Below are positions 9,057-19,310 of a stretch of 64,000 nucleotides of DNA, piece after piece. The first letter of the stretch is position 1. Each line of letters starts with the position of its first letter. Source of the stretch: Craterostigma plantagineum (Eukaryota > Streptophyta > Magnoliopsida > Lamiales > Linderniaceae); assembly GCA_027422505.1 (NCBI GenBank), contig JAPQWV010000336.1, positions 434,001 through 498,000 of the forward strand. Direction: 5' to 3'. A program made the translations under genes and the position numbers. Under the pieces are notes generated by a model. It did not search any database. It was not told the DNA's origin and saw only the letters and a list, made by a program, of their open reading frames with translations.

Positions 9057-11031
9057 CTTCAATTCAGTGCGGGATATCTTTGCTGGGCGTATTGGAGGAA
9101 TCTCGAGTCCTAACAAACTCCCCCTACAAGGGATATCTTCTCTTCTTGCGGAGGCATTGATGGCTCGGCTAGGACTCACTTGTTAAGATTCTCCAATCTT
9201 CTTCTTCTTGGCGCCGGATTTGTCGTCTTCGAATGGAAGTTGTCTGGTTCAGCCTCGAAGATGACTCGTCTGGCTCCAGAAGAAGGTAGGCGTGGGGCGT
9301 AAAAAATGTGCCAAGGCTCCATTGAAATGTGACTTTCAAGAGCAGAGAGCCCGGTCTTCAGAGTGGTCAGCGCAGTGGTGGCGGAATGTGGTGGAAGAGA
9401 TGTGCCATGGCTCCTTCGAGTGTTCCATTATGAACATAATAGCCTGACACATAAGAATGTGCGCGGAGGTAGTGGAAGCCTCCGGCGGGGCGTAGTTGGT
9501 GGAGGTGGTGGAGTAGGTGTTGTGAGAGGTGGCATAGGTGGTGTGAGCGGAGGTGGATGATGGTTGCTGCTGAAGCTGCTGTACGATCTTCAACTCATTT
9601 CTTCTCCTTTGCTCCCCCTTGAGATGATCTCCGTCTTCGGGATCGTCACGTCGTCCGTGGGATGAGTCTGCCTCTGGTGTTGATGGTGGTGATGATGGTG
9701 TAATGTGGTGTTGAGTGAGGCAATCAAGTGGGATTCTCAGGAGTAGCAGCAATTGGTGTTCCTCCAGGTTCAGTTTTGAACACTGGAGAGACGGAGCAGC
9801 ATGTGGTGGCGTAGGCGGAGGCGTGGGGGAGTGGTGTCGGTGATGGGACCTTTTCCTTCATAGATCCTCGTTGAGCGCGGCATGGAATGTGTAAGTTCCT
9901 CGCTGATTGCTATGAGTCGGGGCTCCATCACGAACGGGGTAACTAACCAGACGGGGGTCACAAAGACGCTCCGTCGTCACAACATCGAAACATGTGTCCG
10001 ATGTGCCGCCTGTTTGCACAGGACAGAAAGAACCGGAGAGCCACAAAGGCTTTCCGTTCGCACGGACGATGAGACAAGCTCGTATCCGTGGCCCATCGAC
10101 AGTTGTGGTGAGGGTGGCTGTCGTGGGTCTTCCGCTTTCTGTCACAAGGACGTCATCAAGCGTTCGGGCAAGTTCACGAAGAACCTGCGGTGCGTAAAGT
10201 GTTTGTGTCCTAGAAAGTGAAAAATTTCGGTGGGTGTGGACACTAGACTCGACGTGGGTGGAAGAGGTGCAGTGAGAGGCGGAGCACTGCATGTTCAACA
10301 TCTACCGTCTCCAAGTGGGGCGGTGATGGCTAACGTGGTTCCTCTTGTGCGAATGAAACAGCTATCTGCGAAAGGATAACTGAGTGGTTGGGAGGGGTTA
10401 ATTGCGCGGTTGGACCAGATGTCGCGACTTCTACTCGGAAAACGAACGAGTCGTCTCCTGTACCTATGGGCGAGGTCCGGGTTGTGGTGAGATATGACAG
10501 AGGAGTGCGATCATGTCGTCGTTGGTTTGCAACTCCTGCAAGCGACTTACTTCATCCTCCCGAGATCGTTGATTGGATCTTTGCGTGGAGGAGGATGTCG
10601 CGCGACCTAGACCTAGACTAGAGAGGCTAGGGTAGGCTCGTTCCTGGGTTAGGATCAGGGGGTTTCACTGATCCATGGGAACTATGGTGGCGTGGCGTGA
10701 TCGCGTTGAAAGGCGACCACGAGTGATGTCGACGAGGGTGGCCCAAAACTGTTGATCAGACACTTCTGAGACTCGTCAGGTGGTGGTGGTGAGGGCGTAA
10801 AGAGGATCACGGTGGCTTAGGACGTCTCCATGTAGCGCACCATGGTGGAATGGATGGCAGTGGGTGGACGGTGGAGTCTGGTACATGAGATCCACATCGC
10901 CTAAGCATCGAGATTGGATGGCGCGCCCACTGATGGTTGGTTGAACTTGTGTCAACCCTTCTCGTTAGGTTCGGGTTCTGCACGGATTTGTACAGAAGTC
11001 ATGATGATTGCTCGCTTCTCTGACATCCCTA
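9057..11031. other. LARD-like interior without recognised coding sequence
   Basis: The DNA is GC-richer than its surroundings and has several overlapping open frames on both strands (for instance minus-strand 9336-10301), none with a recognisable domain, catalytic motif or consistent codon bias. The GTGGTGG-rich stretch near 9370-9560 explains some of the open frames. I treat it as non-coding retrotransposon interior; a transduced host fragment cannot be excluded. Confidence 0.5.
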
Positions 11032-11266
11032 CATGCACGTGGAGCAACCCGTGTAACGTGCATGATGGGGTTGGTTGCTCGCAGTGCATACCGGTCATGA
11101 ATGTGGAGCAACCCATGTACCATTCATGCCGGGGTGTGGTTGCTCACGTCGTGTACCAGTCATGTATGTGGAGCAACCCGGGTACCATACATGCTGGGTG
11201 AAAATTAGCCGCCCTCGTCGCATACCAGTCATGAGTGTGGAGCAGCTTTCTTAGTACCTACTCATG
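11032..11266. repeat. Tandem array of four hairpins with compensatory stems
   Basis: Four units spaced 64, 65 and 69 bp apart each form a short stem around a common loop text TGGAGCAACCC: 11032-11064, 11096-11128, 11161-11193 and 11230-11266. The stems differ in sequence yet stay paired: CATGCACGT/ACGTGCATG, CATGAATG/CATTCATG, CATGTATG/CATACATG, CATGAGTG/TACTCATG (the last with one mismatch). Confidence 0.85.
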
Positions 11267-11814
11267 CTGGGAGTGTGAAATTGGCATTTGGAAATTCCGC
11301 TCCGAAAAGTTTGGGGGTGACCTAAACTTTTTCTATAATGTGCCAATACCGTCCTAGGTCGATTGTTGGGTACGGTGATCGTTGCCGCGTTTTGGATTTG
11401 CCTTCAAAATTTCACAAAAAAAAAAGTCGTCTATACCGAAAATTTTGGCCCAGAAAAATTTATTTTGGAAAATTTTAAAAGTGTAAAATAGACAAAGTCC
11501 AAAGGGCTTAGAAATTTTTTCTCTATCCAATGATATAAATTTTCCTTAGGCTTAGAAAAAAATTTTCTTCCTTTTTTTTTTTCACTCCTTAAAACCTTAT
11601 TTAATCCGGGGGGGGGGGGCAGAAATTTTGGTGGTCAAAAACGTTTAAGTGTAATTTTAAAGAGTGATTTTTGCAAGATTTGAAGCTAAAAGGTGTGTTT
11701 GGATCAAGTTTAAAGGTTGGGTGCAAATTTCTCGGGGGGTGCGAAAAATGGTGTGAAAATTGCGAAAAATGTTGTCCCGAGAAATTTCGTTGTGAGAGTG
11801 AGCCGCGAAAATAA

Positions 11815-12105
11815 GGAAATTTCGCATTCAGAGTGAATTTTCGCATATAGCACGAAAATTTCGCATTCAGAGGAAATTTTCGCATGTACTGAAAATTTTC
11901 GCATGTACTCCAAATTTTCGCATGTCGAGAGAAAATTCACATTTAAAGTAAAATTTCGCATGTATAAAAATTTCGCATGTATAGAAATTTTCGCATGTAT
12001 AAAAATTTTCGCATGTCGAGAGAAAATGCACATTTAAAGTAAAATTTCGCATGTATGAAAATTTCGCATGTATAGAAATTTTCGCATGTATAAAAATTTT
12101 CTCAA
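11815..12105. repeat. TTTTCGCATGTAT minisatellite
   Basis: A word close to AAATTTTCGCATGTATA recurs about fourteen times at 17-25 bp spacing. A higher-order unit of 91 bp, marked by GCATGTCGAGAGAAAAT, occurs twice (from about 11920 and 12011). The minus-strand open frames here are only translations of the repeat. Confidence 0.85.
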
Positions 12106-12116
12106 TTTTGCAAAAC

Positions 12117-12268
12117 TTTCTCGGGCAGTGAAAGTTTCTCGGCCAGCGAAATTTTCTCGGCTAAGAATTTTCTCGGGTAAGAAAATTTCTCGGTCAGTGA
12201 AAGTTTCTCGGCCAGCGAAATTTTCTCGGCTAAGTATTTTCTCGTGTAAGAAAATTTCTCGGCCAAGA
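12117..12268. repeat. 69-bp tandem duplication, TTTCTCGG-rich
   Basis: Two copies of a 69-bp unit (from about 12121 and 12190) are made of the word TTTTCTCGGCYAG repeated at about 18-20 bp. The array continues the A/T-framed repeat style of the neighbouring minisatellite. Confidence 0.8.
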
Positions 12269-12515
12269 ACAAAGCATGGGCAGCGCGACTTTTACCAGAA
12301 AAATGGCTCGTTTTCGCTCAAATCTCACTCAAAATCGACGAAACTTGTTCCAAAACTTCAGAAAAACATTCCTAAACACATAATCACCCTTTGGGATGTC
12401 TAAAAACAACAAATCAAGGTCGAAATCGCCCAAAAACAGAGAATGGCCGAAAATAATTTTTCAAGCAATTTTTCACTCAAATCTTGCTCAAAACACGCAA
12501 ATCCAGTCGCGTTGG

Positions 12516-12527
12516 GCTCTGATACCA
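12516..12527 (-). promoter_or_regulatory. Primer binding site (initiator Met tRNA) of the LARD-like element
   Basis: On the minus strand TGGTATCAGAGC lies two bases after the end of the 5' LTR (12530-12868) and is complementary to the 3' end of plant initiator tRNA-Met. Confidence 0.9.
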
Positions 12528-12529
12528 AT

Positions 12530-12868
12530 TGTTGGTCCGAGATTTCACCAACAATACGACTAAGGACGGATTAAACACGCCGAATGATCGAGATTTAGGT
12601 TCGGGGCGTGTGAGGCTTGGTGGTGTTCTTGAGGAGACTCTCTCACTCTAACAATTGTTTATTTGATCTACACACACAAGCACACCTAACTATGTGTTAG
12701 GGTTTTAGTATTTATACCACAAGTTGGTATATAATACTTGGGCCCTTGTGAAGGCCCATTACATGAATAACTAAGAACTAACCCAACTAAGAACTAGTCC
12801 AAAGTTTTAATAGAGATAACCAACAAAGATAATATAATGAAATTGAACACTACCAAATATTTCCTAAC
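12530..12868 (-). repeat. 5' LTR of the LARD-like element
   Basis: This is the partner of 8699-9036. It begins TGTTGGTCCGAG on the plus strand and ends TTCCTAAC, lacking the final A of the other copy. Confidence 0.9.
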
Positions 12869-13025
12869 TAATATGTGGGACACGAACATAATCGTCGTAC
12901 TTGTACAGAAGCCGTAACGACGTAGCATCCGTATTATCCATGTATTTTCTTATTGCTTTTATCCTATAACCTTTTTCGGTGCTCTTTTGTATGGTAATGG
13001 CTCATTCTTTTTGTTTAAATGATGC

Positions 13026-13790
13026 CAGTAGGTCATTGTTTTGTTCAAATGTGTCAATAGGATATGGCACATTATTTTTGTCTAAATTTGGTACTGTACT
13101 GACTGCCAGTCTGGTACAGTAATATATGCACATTTGGCACCATAATACATGTAAATTTGGTACTGTAGTGACAGTCAGTTTGGTACTGTAATATATGCCA
13201 GTTTGGTACCCTAAGATATGCATATTTGGTACCGTAATCTATGTAAATTTGATACTGTAATATATGCCAGTTTGGTACCCTACGATATGCAAATTTGGTA
13301 CCGTAATCTATGTAAATTTGGTATTGTAATATACCAGTGATACCGTAAGATATGCCAACATAGTACTAATATAAGCGAACTTGGTACTGTAATATATGTA
13401 AATTTGGTACGTTAATATACACAACTTTGGTACTGTAATATATGCCAGTTTGGTCCCCTAAGATATGCATATTTGGTACCGATGTACCGTAACCTATGCC
13501 AGTTTGGTAATGTATGCACATTTGGCACCGTAATCTATGTAAATTTGGTACTGCAATATATGCCAGTTTGGTACCTACGATATGCAAATTGGGTACCGTA
13601 ATCTATTTGGTACTGTAATATGCATATTTGGTACGGTAATACTAGTGATACCGTAAGATATGCCAACATAATACTAATATAAGCGAACTTGGTACTGTAA
13701 TATATGCCAATTTGATACGTTAATATAGGCAAATTTGGTACTGTAATATAGGTCATTTAGGTACTCTAAGTGTACAACATAGGGTACTCT
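13026..13790. repeat. TTTGGTACYGTAAT minisatellite in the MULE
   Basis: A word like TTTGGTACTGTAATATATG recurs some twenty-five times at about 20-30 bp, with higher-order blocks of about 100 bp in which GTACC, GTACT and CCTAAGATATGC variants alternate. Open frames on the minus strand (13002-13756) are translations of the repeat. No protein domain is seen. Confidence 0.85.
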
Positions 13791-15195
13791 ATCGTTTCAG
13801 AAGTAGGTACCATATAAATTAAAGTAAGACTTCGAATTTAAGACTTGGCTATATTTCGTCAGAAAAACTAAGCATTTCAGCAGACGTTGATGTGGAGAAA
13901 GGAAGAGACAATTTCTGACTTTTTTCTGTAATGACTGCACACTTTTATGATGTTTTTCTGTCATGAGTGGACAGATTTATGACATTTTCTCTGTCATGAG
14001 TGGACAGATTCTGACATACGAGGTATTAAATCAAAAAAGACAGCTCATCTGACATGTCGGTGGCTTTCATAAAATGTTTCATGTCATATGTAATTTTGGG
14101 TACTGTAACCGTGTCTGAGTTGGTACGCTTCAAACAAAACGACAGGTACCGTTACAAAGCTATTTTTGGTACGGCGTCCCTTAAATATATGATACGGCAT
14201 ACTAGGGTTAGGATTTTTTGAGGTCGTACGAATTACTTTTTCATCTCGAACCACCGTAGAACAGTAATATATAGTATTAAATACGTTTCAGATCAAATTG
14301 GGTGCATTACGCCCCGCACGCATGAATTAAATCTTAGAATACCAAGATTCATTATAGTATAAGGATAGAAGCAAGAACATCTACAACATAATTTGAATAA
14401 TTTGGTGAGTGCTACATCTGCGAATTCGGTGCATTAGGCTTTCATATTTCTTTTCAGTTCGTTATTGTTAGTTATTGTCAAAATCACGCAGGACAATGCG
14501 ATTCAATTAGGAATGTATTTATTTTTCGATCGTATAACAAATGGTACAATATACTTTCATATGTGGATATTGTATATGTATAATTATGGATACGGTAAAC
14601 CTGCAGGTTATGGTACTATATATGTAAATGATAAGGTACCTTCTGTAAAACACAAGGTACCTTAGTGTACATCAGATAAGGTACTTCATGTGCGACATAT
14701 AAGGTACGGTATATATTTACGTGATGGTACGATTAACCTGCATATTATGATACTCTATATGTAAGAGATACGGTACGGTATACTTGCATATCTGGGTACT
14801 GTATATGTATACGTATGGATACGGTAAAACTTCAGGTTATGGTACTACATATGTAAATGATAAGGTACCTTAGAGTACAACAGATAAAGTACTTCATGTG
14901 CGATATATAAGGTACGATATATATTTACATAATGGTACGTTTAACCTGCATATTCTAGTACTCTGTACGTAAAAGATAAGATACGGTTATACAATAACAT
15001 ATGGTACTGCACAAATTACGGGCAGTCATAGAACAACACAACACAACACAACACTTGGCAATAACCGTCCATGCACAAAAGTAAAACCAACATAAACAAC
15101 CAAAGGTCTCCAAACAGTCTCATCCCCAGCTCAAAGTAAGTTAATCAAACTAAACAACACAGTCTCCAAATAGTCTACCAGCATATCCAAGAAAC
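13791..15195. other. MULE interior with scattered GGTAC repeats, no gene seen
   Basis: At about 13935-14020 a block around CTGTCATGAGTGGACAGATT occurs twice in tandem. From about 14590 to 15005 further words of the form RATAAGGTAC and GGTACTRTATATGTA recur in two blocks (about 14578-14770 and 14815-14990) that are near copies of each other. The remainder is AT-rich. Only short open frames exist, with no domain. Confidence 0.6.
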
Positions 15196-15453
15196 TTACT
15201 GAAAAAGATCTAGCATACAACTACGCTCGTCACGTAAAATGCGAGCAGCCATAGAAGCACGATACACATCCATGTTGACTTCTTTGCCATATTTCTCAAA
15301 CTCTGGGGTGTCGACAACGTACTTCTCTATGGTTAAACAGACATGCACCCCGCAGTCTACGTCGCCAAATTGGGGCTGGTTAAACTCTGGATCAACGGTC
15401 TTCTTAGATAGATAATCGTACTTCAATACCCAATACTTCGGCAGAAAATAAGC
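15196..15453 (-). CDS. Ulp1-like peptidase, C-terminal exon with catalytic Cys
   Basis: About 86 residues start after the acceptor at 15454-15455. The stretch QPQFGDVDCGVHVC holds the Gln of the oxyanion hole and the DCG that carries the nucleophilic Cys of C48 peptidases. The frame ends LFQ and a TAA, but that TAA lies inside CAGTAAGT, a strong splice donor, so a further exon to the left is possible. No inactivating change is seen within this exon. Confidence 0.8.
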   Translation of the reverse strand, partial: AYFLPKYWVLKYDYLSKKTVDPEFNQPQFGDVDCGVHVCLTIEKYVVDTPEFEKYGKEVNMDVYRASMAARILRDERSCMLDLFQ

Positions 15454-15526
15454 CTGCACAATATAAAAACGACATTACGCAGAACTGCAACATAGTCGAC
15501 GGAATATGCCCAATGTTAAGACTTAC

Positions 15527-15970
15527 GAAGGCTCTAGCGGCCCAGGTCATCTTATGCGAGGCCATCGGATCCCGAAGGTAGAACTTTCGCTCGTTGACCT
15601 TGTAGATGAGCACTCCCCAATGGTTAACTGTATTCACAGGCGACAACACGTATGATAATTTTCTCAAGCATGGCCATCAAGCCGCTCTAGCCATGCCCGA
15701 CTGCTCCCCGCCATCTCCTCGACGAACCTCTCTAGCTGATCAGCTTCCACCTTCCTCTTTCTCGACATCTTCTGTATCTTTGTCCAGTAGTCGACTTGCA
15801 CGAAACTTGGGAATACAAAGACTCTCGGTCTCCCGGGGATCCCTGTGGATTGCCGTGTCAAACAATCGACGAAAGCGTCGATAACATTTGACTTAAGCAA
15901 ATCCCGAAAAAGCAGTATACAGAATCCTTGTGCATCGACGACGGCAAGGTCGCTTTGCCAAACGACGTCG
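15527..15970 (-). pseudogene. Ulp1-like peptidase exon with catalytic His and Asp, frameshifted
   Basis: The exon runs from the acceptor (15971-15972) to a GTAAGT donor (15525-15526). The upstream part reads DVVWQSDLAVVDAQGFCILL and later RPRVFVFPSFVQVDYW; the downstream part reads SYVLSPVNTVNHWGVLIYK, whose NHWG gives the catalytic His, and FYLRDPM, whose Asp is the second residue of the triad. The two parts are in different frames, joined near 15665 by what looks like a 1-bp change. Splicing to 15453 keeps the frame and gives AFAYFLPKYW. Confidence 0.75.
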
Positions 15971-16042
15971 CTGCATAAGGATCAATCGCACATTTAAACA
16001 AGTAATCAAATGAAAACCACCGAAACATTGAAGAAAAGGTAC

Positions 16043-16863
16043 CTAAGCTTCTTCGCTTTAAGGTACGCGTCGATGCAAGAATGCTGTTCCGCAGGGATCT
16101 CGAGCCGGATGGCATAGTCAAATCTGTCCGAAAACTTTGAACAGTACGCCACCTACGGCTCTCGAACAGTCTCAGCAGCCTCGACATCAATCACCGCAGC
16201 TTTATTTTTTGCCCGTCCCTTCTTTTGTGGCCGCTGAGGAGTTGAATCCGATGTGAGAAATGCCGAATTTTGCCGCTGTTTATGATCATTTCGGCCACGC
16301 ACCGTTCGAGCAATCGACGAGGCCTTAGCCTCCTCAGCCTGATCCTCTGCGCTCTTATCCTCCTGATCCTCCTCTTGTGCTCCTTCTTCTTCACTAACCT
16401 CAACCTCCGCTTGATCCTCATCCCTATCCTCAACATTGTCCTCCTCGGCCTTCTCACCGTCGCTATGAGCCATCTCCTCGGCCATATCCTCACGGTCACT
16501 ATGAGCCATATCTCCGGCCTTATCCTCACCCCTATCCTCAACCTTGTCCTCCCCGGCCTTCTCACCGTTGCTATGAACCATCTGCTCGGCCACATCATCA
16601 CCCTCACTGTGAACCTCGGCTTTATCATCACCCTCATCCTTGCACACATCCCTATCCTTAGCCTCAGCCTCTTTATCATCCACTCGTTCAGTCTCCTCAG
16701 CCTCTACCTCCTCCCTCGCATACTCGTTGGACATATCAACCTTCGACGTCCGAAAATTGGACCTTAGATCTCTTATAACCTCGTCCTTCAATCTCAACTC
16801 GGATTCCAACCCCTCCAAACGAGCACTCCACTCTAAATGAGATCCGCCAACTGCTCCATCAAC
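16043..16863 (-). pseudogene. Acidic-repeat exon of the Ulp1-like gene
   Basis: After the acceptor at 16864-16865 the frame begins VDGAVGGSHLEWSARLEGLE with a short coiled-coil-like stretch, then some 120 residues dominated by E, D, K and A in imperfect repeats (EDKAEV, HSDGEKAEEDNVEDR), then a basic segment. An in-frame TAG (16153-16155) separates this from VAYCSKFSDRF, which continues to a GTACCT donor at 16041-16042. The repeat region is likely disordered. The plus-strand open frame at 16270-16767 is its antisense shadow. Confidence 0.7.
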
Positions 16864-16935
16864 CTTAACAACACATAATTCATTCAACAGTTAGAAACAA
16901 AGCAAATAATACATAAAAAGTTGGGAATTTTATAC

Positions 16936-17139
16936 CTTCGGCAGCAAATTTATCGGATGCACGAACTTCACTTCTTTCTTTGTTGGGTATATTGGGACGA
17001 CAGAGGCAATTGCAGCCAATTCAGCCTCCGCAGCGATTACGTCATTGGGAAACCTACTTTCTTCCCAATTGAACATTCGGGGAAACATATACATCTCCCG
17101 CTTCTGCGCCAACGAGGGCACATGCTCATACACCCAAAT
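16936..17139 (-). CDS. DUF1985-like C-terminal exon of the Ulp1-like gene
   Basis: The exon is bounded by CAG/ATTTGG (acceptor, 17140-17141) and AAG/GTATAA (donor, 16934-16935). It reads IWVYEHVPSLAQ, then MFPRMFNWEE near residue 25. The WxxEx(I/V)P...FPR(M/I)xxW pattern closes DUF1985 domains in MULE-borne Ulp1 genes. It is open throughout its 68 codons. The preceding exon (17221-17313) also has clean splice borders. Confidence 0.65.
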
Positions 17140-17220
17140 CTGAAAGTTCCCAAAGCACTGAATTCATCAATAAACACATAAGTAAAAAAGGTAAACTCAT
17201 AACGTAACGGAGAGTATTAC

Positions 17221-17313
17221 CATTAGCCCAATGGTGCACCCGTTCATCATCAGGCCGGACGAGTCGATCCGCATGGAATTCGCAGCCATTTGCTTTATCT
17301 CAGCCACCAAAAA
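17221..17313 (-). CDS. Small exon of the Ulp1-like gene
   Basis: This is about 31 codons between a possible acceptor at 17314-17315 and a GTAATA donor at 17219-17220, reading FLVAEIKQMAANSMRID and then SGLMMNGCTIGLM. It was placed by continuity with the next exon. Its left splice border is the less certain one. Confidence 0.5.
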
Positions 17314-17559
17314 CTATTGGGAAACCCCGGGTGACCCGAGGCCTTGTCCTGGACACAGCGGAATTTAAAATTTTTTTCTCTGGTTCCCCATACGGTTTCC
17401 CAGGATACTCGGTTAAAGAAAGAAAGGCACACGTAGACACGTATAGTATAAGTATCTTACCCTCGTAGCGAAGATTCTTAGCTCCCGTAGCTCAGGTATT
17501 GTGCCGAAGAGAGTCACGCCGACCCCATGACGTACCGCAGACCAACACCTCCCCAAGGA

Positions 17560-18350
17560 TGGCTAGAGGAAGTGTCATTTTAAGAGATGTGTGTATGTGT
17601 GATTTACTACAAGCTCATTTACACTTGGGTTTTTCTCAAAGATCAAACCCAAATGCTCTCACCACTCTCTAAAACTCTTAAGTTTAGTGTGAGAAAGCTT
17701 GTGAACTTACCATGGATGAAAATCCCAAGTCTTTAGTTGTAAAACCAAGTTTTAAATCATGAAATAGACTTTAGATTTGTTTAAATGAGATCATGTCCTA
17801 CATGACTCATTTTTGTTTGATTCTCTTGTTATTTTATCATCTAATGACTAGATATTATCCCACAAATCATAACAAAAGACAAGGAACAAAATTGGATTTG
17901 ATTTGGATCAAATTAGACCAAAAACCTGTCGGTCATGGCCTATGACATGACCTTTCACGGCCGTGACATGTTTTAGGCAGCTTCTGCCACTCGTCACGGC
18001 CCGAGTCACTGTCGTGACCATCTTCTAGAGGCCTTCACGGCCTGGGCATGAAGTACCAGGGCCGTGACACTGTCAGGCAGCATATGGCTCGCCCACTGCC
18101 GGTCGTCACGGCCACGTGCAATGTGTTCATGGCCGTGACGCTTTTAACAGCTTTGCAACAGTTTCGTATTTCTCTCAGATTGGGGGGTAAACGATGTCCG
18201 ATTGCCCTGAAATTTTAACCATAATTAAAAGACTCAACAACTTTGATTTTGACTGGAGAGATTCTCAATACGAGATCTAGATTGGGAGATATGAATTTTT
18301 AAAGCTACTGCAACTTTGCAGACAGACTTCACAACCGTGGCGAGCATTGC
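17560..18350. mobile_element. LTR-like fragment with TCACGGCC motifs in the Ulp1-like gene
   Basis: Between the DUF1985 halves lies about 0.8 kb without coding signal. At 17930-18150 it carries half and full copies of the palindrome TCACGGCCGTGA with the same half-then-full spacing as the Athila LTRs at 24.2-24.8 and 58.8-59.4 kb. I therefore take it for a fragment of a related gypsy LTR or a solo LTR. I did not find its TSD or exact borders. Confidence 0.5.
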
Positions 18351-18459
18351 TCATCGTTGTGAACCCTATTTATGCCTCATTCTTCATCACTTCGTTCCGT
18401 GAATTTACGTTCATATAAATACAGTTTCTAAAACTTGTATTCAACGTTTTTATTTACGT

Positions 18460-18850
18460 CTAATTACCCATCGGGAATAATACACAGTTAAATAGGAAAA
18501 GAATGAACAACCTAACAAACTCATCTGTGTTCTCCCTCCCAAGCTCTCCTACAAACCTCTTCAACAACTCCAAGATTTTTTTACGGGTTACATTTCCATT
18601 TTTCCCACCGAAAAGCCGATTAACGGTTTTCGACTTCATTTTCAAATTTAGGTCTATGGCTGTCCTACGTTATGCAACGCCATTACTACACTAAATTCCT
18701 GTGGGGAGAATACCACATTCGTATTCTCCCCCAACCTAAATGTGTTTGCTTCTACGCTAGAACGCTTTATCAAGGCCATGAGTCAAGCAAACGAATGGCT
18801 CATCTTAGGCATATCTAAAAAAATGAAACGGGGACCTTCTTAGAGCTTCT
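18460..18850 (-). pseudogene. DUF1985-like N-terminal part of the Ulp1-like gene
   Basis: Two minus-strand segments read as one domain across a frame change. The first (18827-18690) gives ANTFRLGENTNVVFSPQEFS followed by VVMALHNVGQP. The second (18645-18466) gives RLFGGKNGNVTRKKILELL followed by a hydrophobic FVRLFILFLFNCVLFPMG. The second ends at GTAATT, a plausible donor, before the LTR-like fragment. The family pattern is known from Ulp1-bearing MULEs, where its role is undefined. Confidence 0.6.
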
Positions 18851-18973
18851 TTTTTATCTGGGGTCATGCTACCCTTCAAATTGTTTATGGTAGATCGAAC
18901 ATCGCAGGGTGGCACCGAGAAGCCAGCTCAAATCTATTCCGTTGAGGTATTTCTGCAAAAACAATACACTGTT

Positions 18974-19310
18974 AGCAAGCAGTACAATTTTATTTACACA
19001 AGGGTACCAATTTGACCAAACAGAGGGTACCAAATGCTGTGATAATGTAGTACTAAAACAAATTGACCCCAGTCGATAAAACCAATGTTAACAACAAGTA
19101 CCATTTTACTCACATAAGGGGTACCAATTTACCTAAACAGAGACTACCTAATGCAGTGATAATGTAGTACCAAACAAATTGACCTCATTCGACCACTTTT
19201 GGCAAGCAGTACCATTTTATTCACACAAGGGATACCAATATGCCAAAACAGAGAGTACCAAATGCAGTTATAATGTAGTACCACAATAAATTGACCCCAT
19301 TCGAAAACCC
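18974..19310. repeat. Three 110-115-bp tandem repeats with GTACC words
   Basis: The units start near 18974, 19089 and 19201. Each has CAAGCAGTACCATTTTA, then AAGGGTACCAAT, an AACAGAG block, TACCAAATGCAGT, and GATAATGTAGTACCA followed by AAATTGACCCCATTCGA. The GTACC theme is shared with the arrays at 13.0-13.8 and 14.6-15.0 kb on the other side of the Ulp1-like gene. Confidence 0.85.

Larger units (their letters stand above)
8699..12868 (-). mobile_element. Non-coding (LARD-like) LTR retrotransposon
   Basis: Two LTRs of about 338 bp (8699-9036 and 12530-12868) enclose 3.5 kb without gag or pol. On the minus strand the primer binding site TGGTATCAGAGC follows the right LTR after two bases, and a purine tract precedes the left LTR, which sets the orientation. 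The LTRs differ at about 25 positions by eye (roughly 92-93 percent identity), so it is fairly old. No clean TSD: the 5-bp flanks do not match, though AATATGT occurs near both ends. Long non-coding interiors with a Met primer site suggest a large retrotransposon derivative moved by a copia element in trans. Confidence 0.85.
15196..18960 (-). pseudogene. Ulp1-like (C48) cysteine peptidase gene carried by the MULE
   Basis: The order on the minus strand is an N-terminal DUF1985-like region (about 18960-18460), further small exons (17313-17221, 17139-16936), an acidic exon (16863-16043), and the peptidase exons (15970-15527, 15453-15196). Donor/acceptor pairs are visible for the introns at 16864-16935, 15971-16042 and 15454-15526. 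This is the architecture of the Ulp1-like genes of plant MULEs, thought to cleave SUMO-type conjugates; their true substrate is unknown. Damage seen: an in-frame TAG at 16153-16155, a frameshift near 15665 and frame changes in the DUF1985 part; an LTR-like fragment separates the first exons. It is therefore probably not translated in full, although the catalytic residues remain. Confidence 0.8.

Noticed and set aside
9336..10301. Minus-strand frames of 138 and 147 residues as a gag gene of the LARD-like element
   Set aside because: No gag or zinc-knuckle signature, frames overlap others of similar length in GC-rich DNA, and there is no continuity between them.
11815..12105. Regularly spaced repeats that might suggest a CRISPR-like array
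   Set aside because: Units are contiguous and of variable length with no unique spacers, and the DNA is a plant retrotransposon.
8694..12873. TSD for the LARD-like LTR element
   Set aside because: The 5-bp flanks (GTATC and TAATA) differ. AATATGT occurs near both ends but not adjacent to them, so I do not claim a duplication.
16270..16767. Plus-strand 165-residue frame rich in Leu and Ile that looks like a membrane protein
   Set aside because: It is the antisense of the acidic repeat exon of the Ulp1-like gene; GAG/GAT codons read backwards as Leu and Ile.
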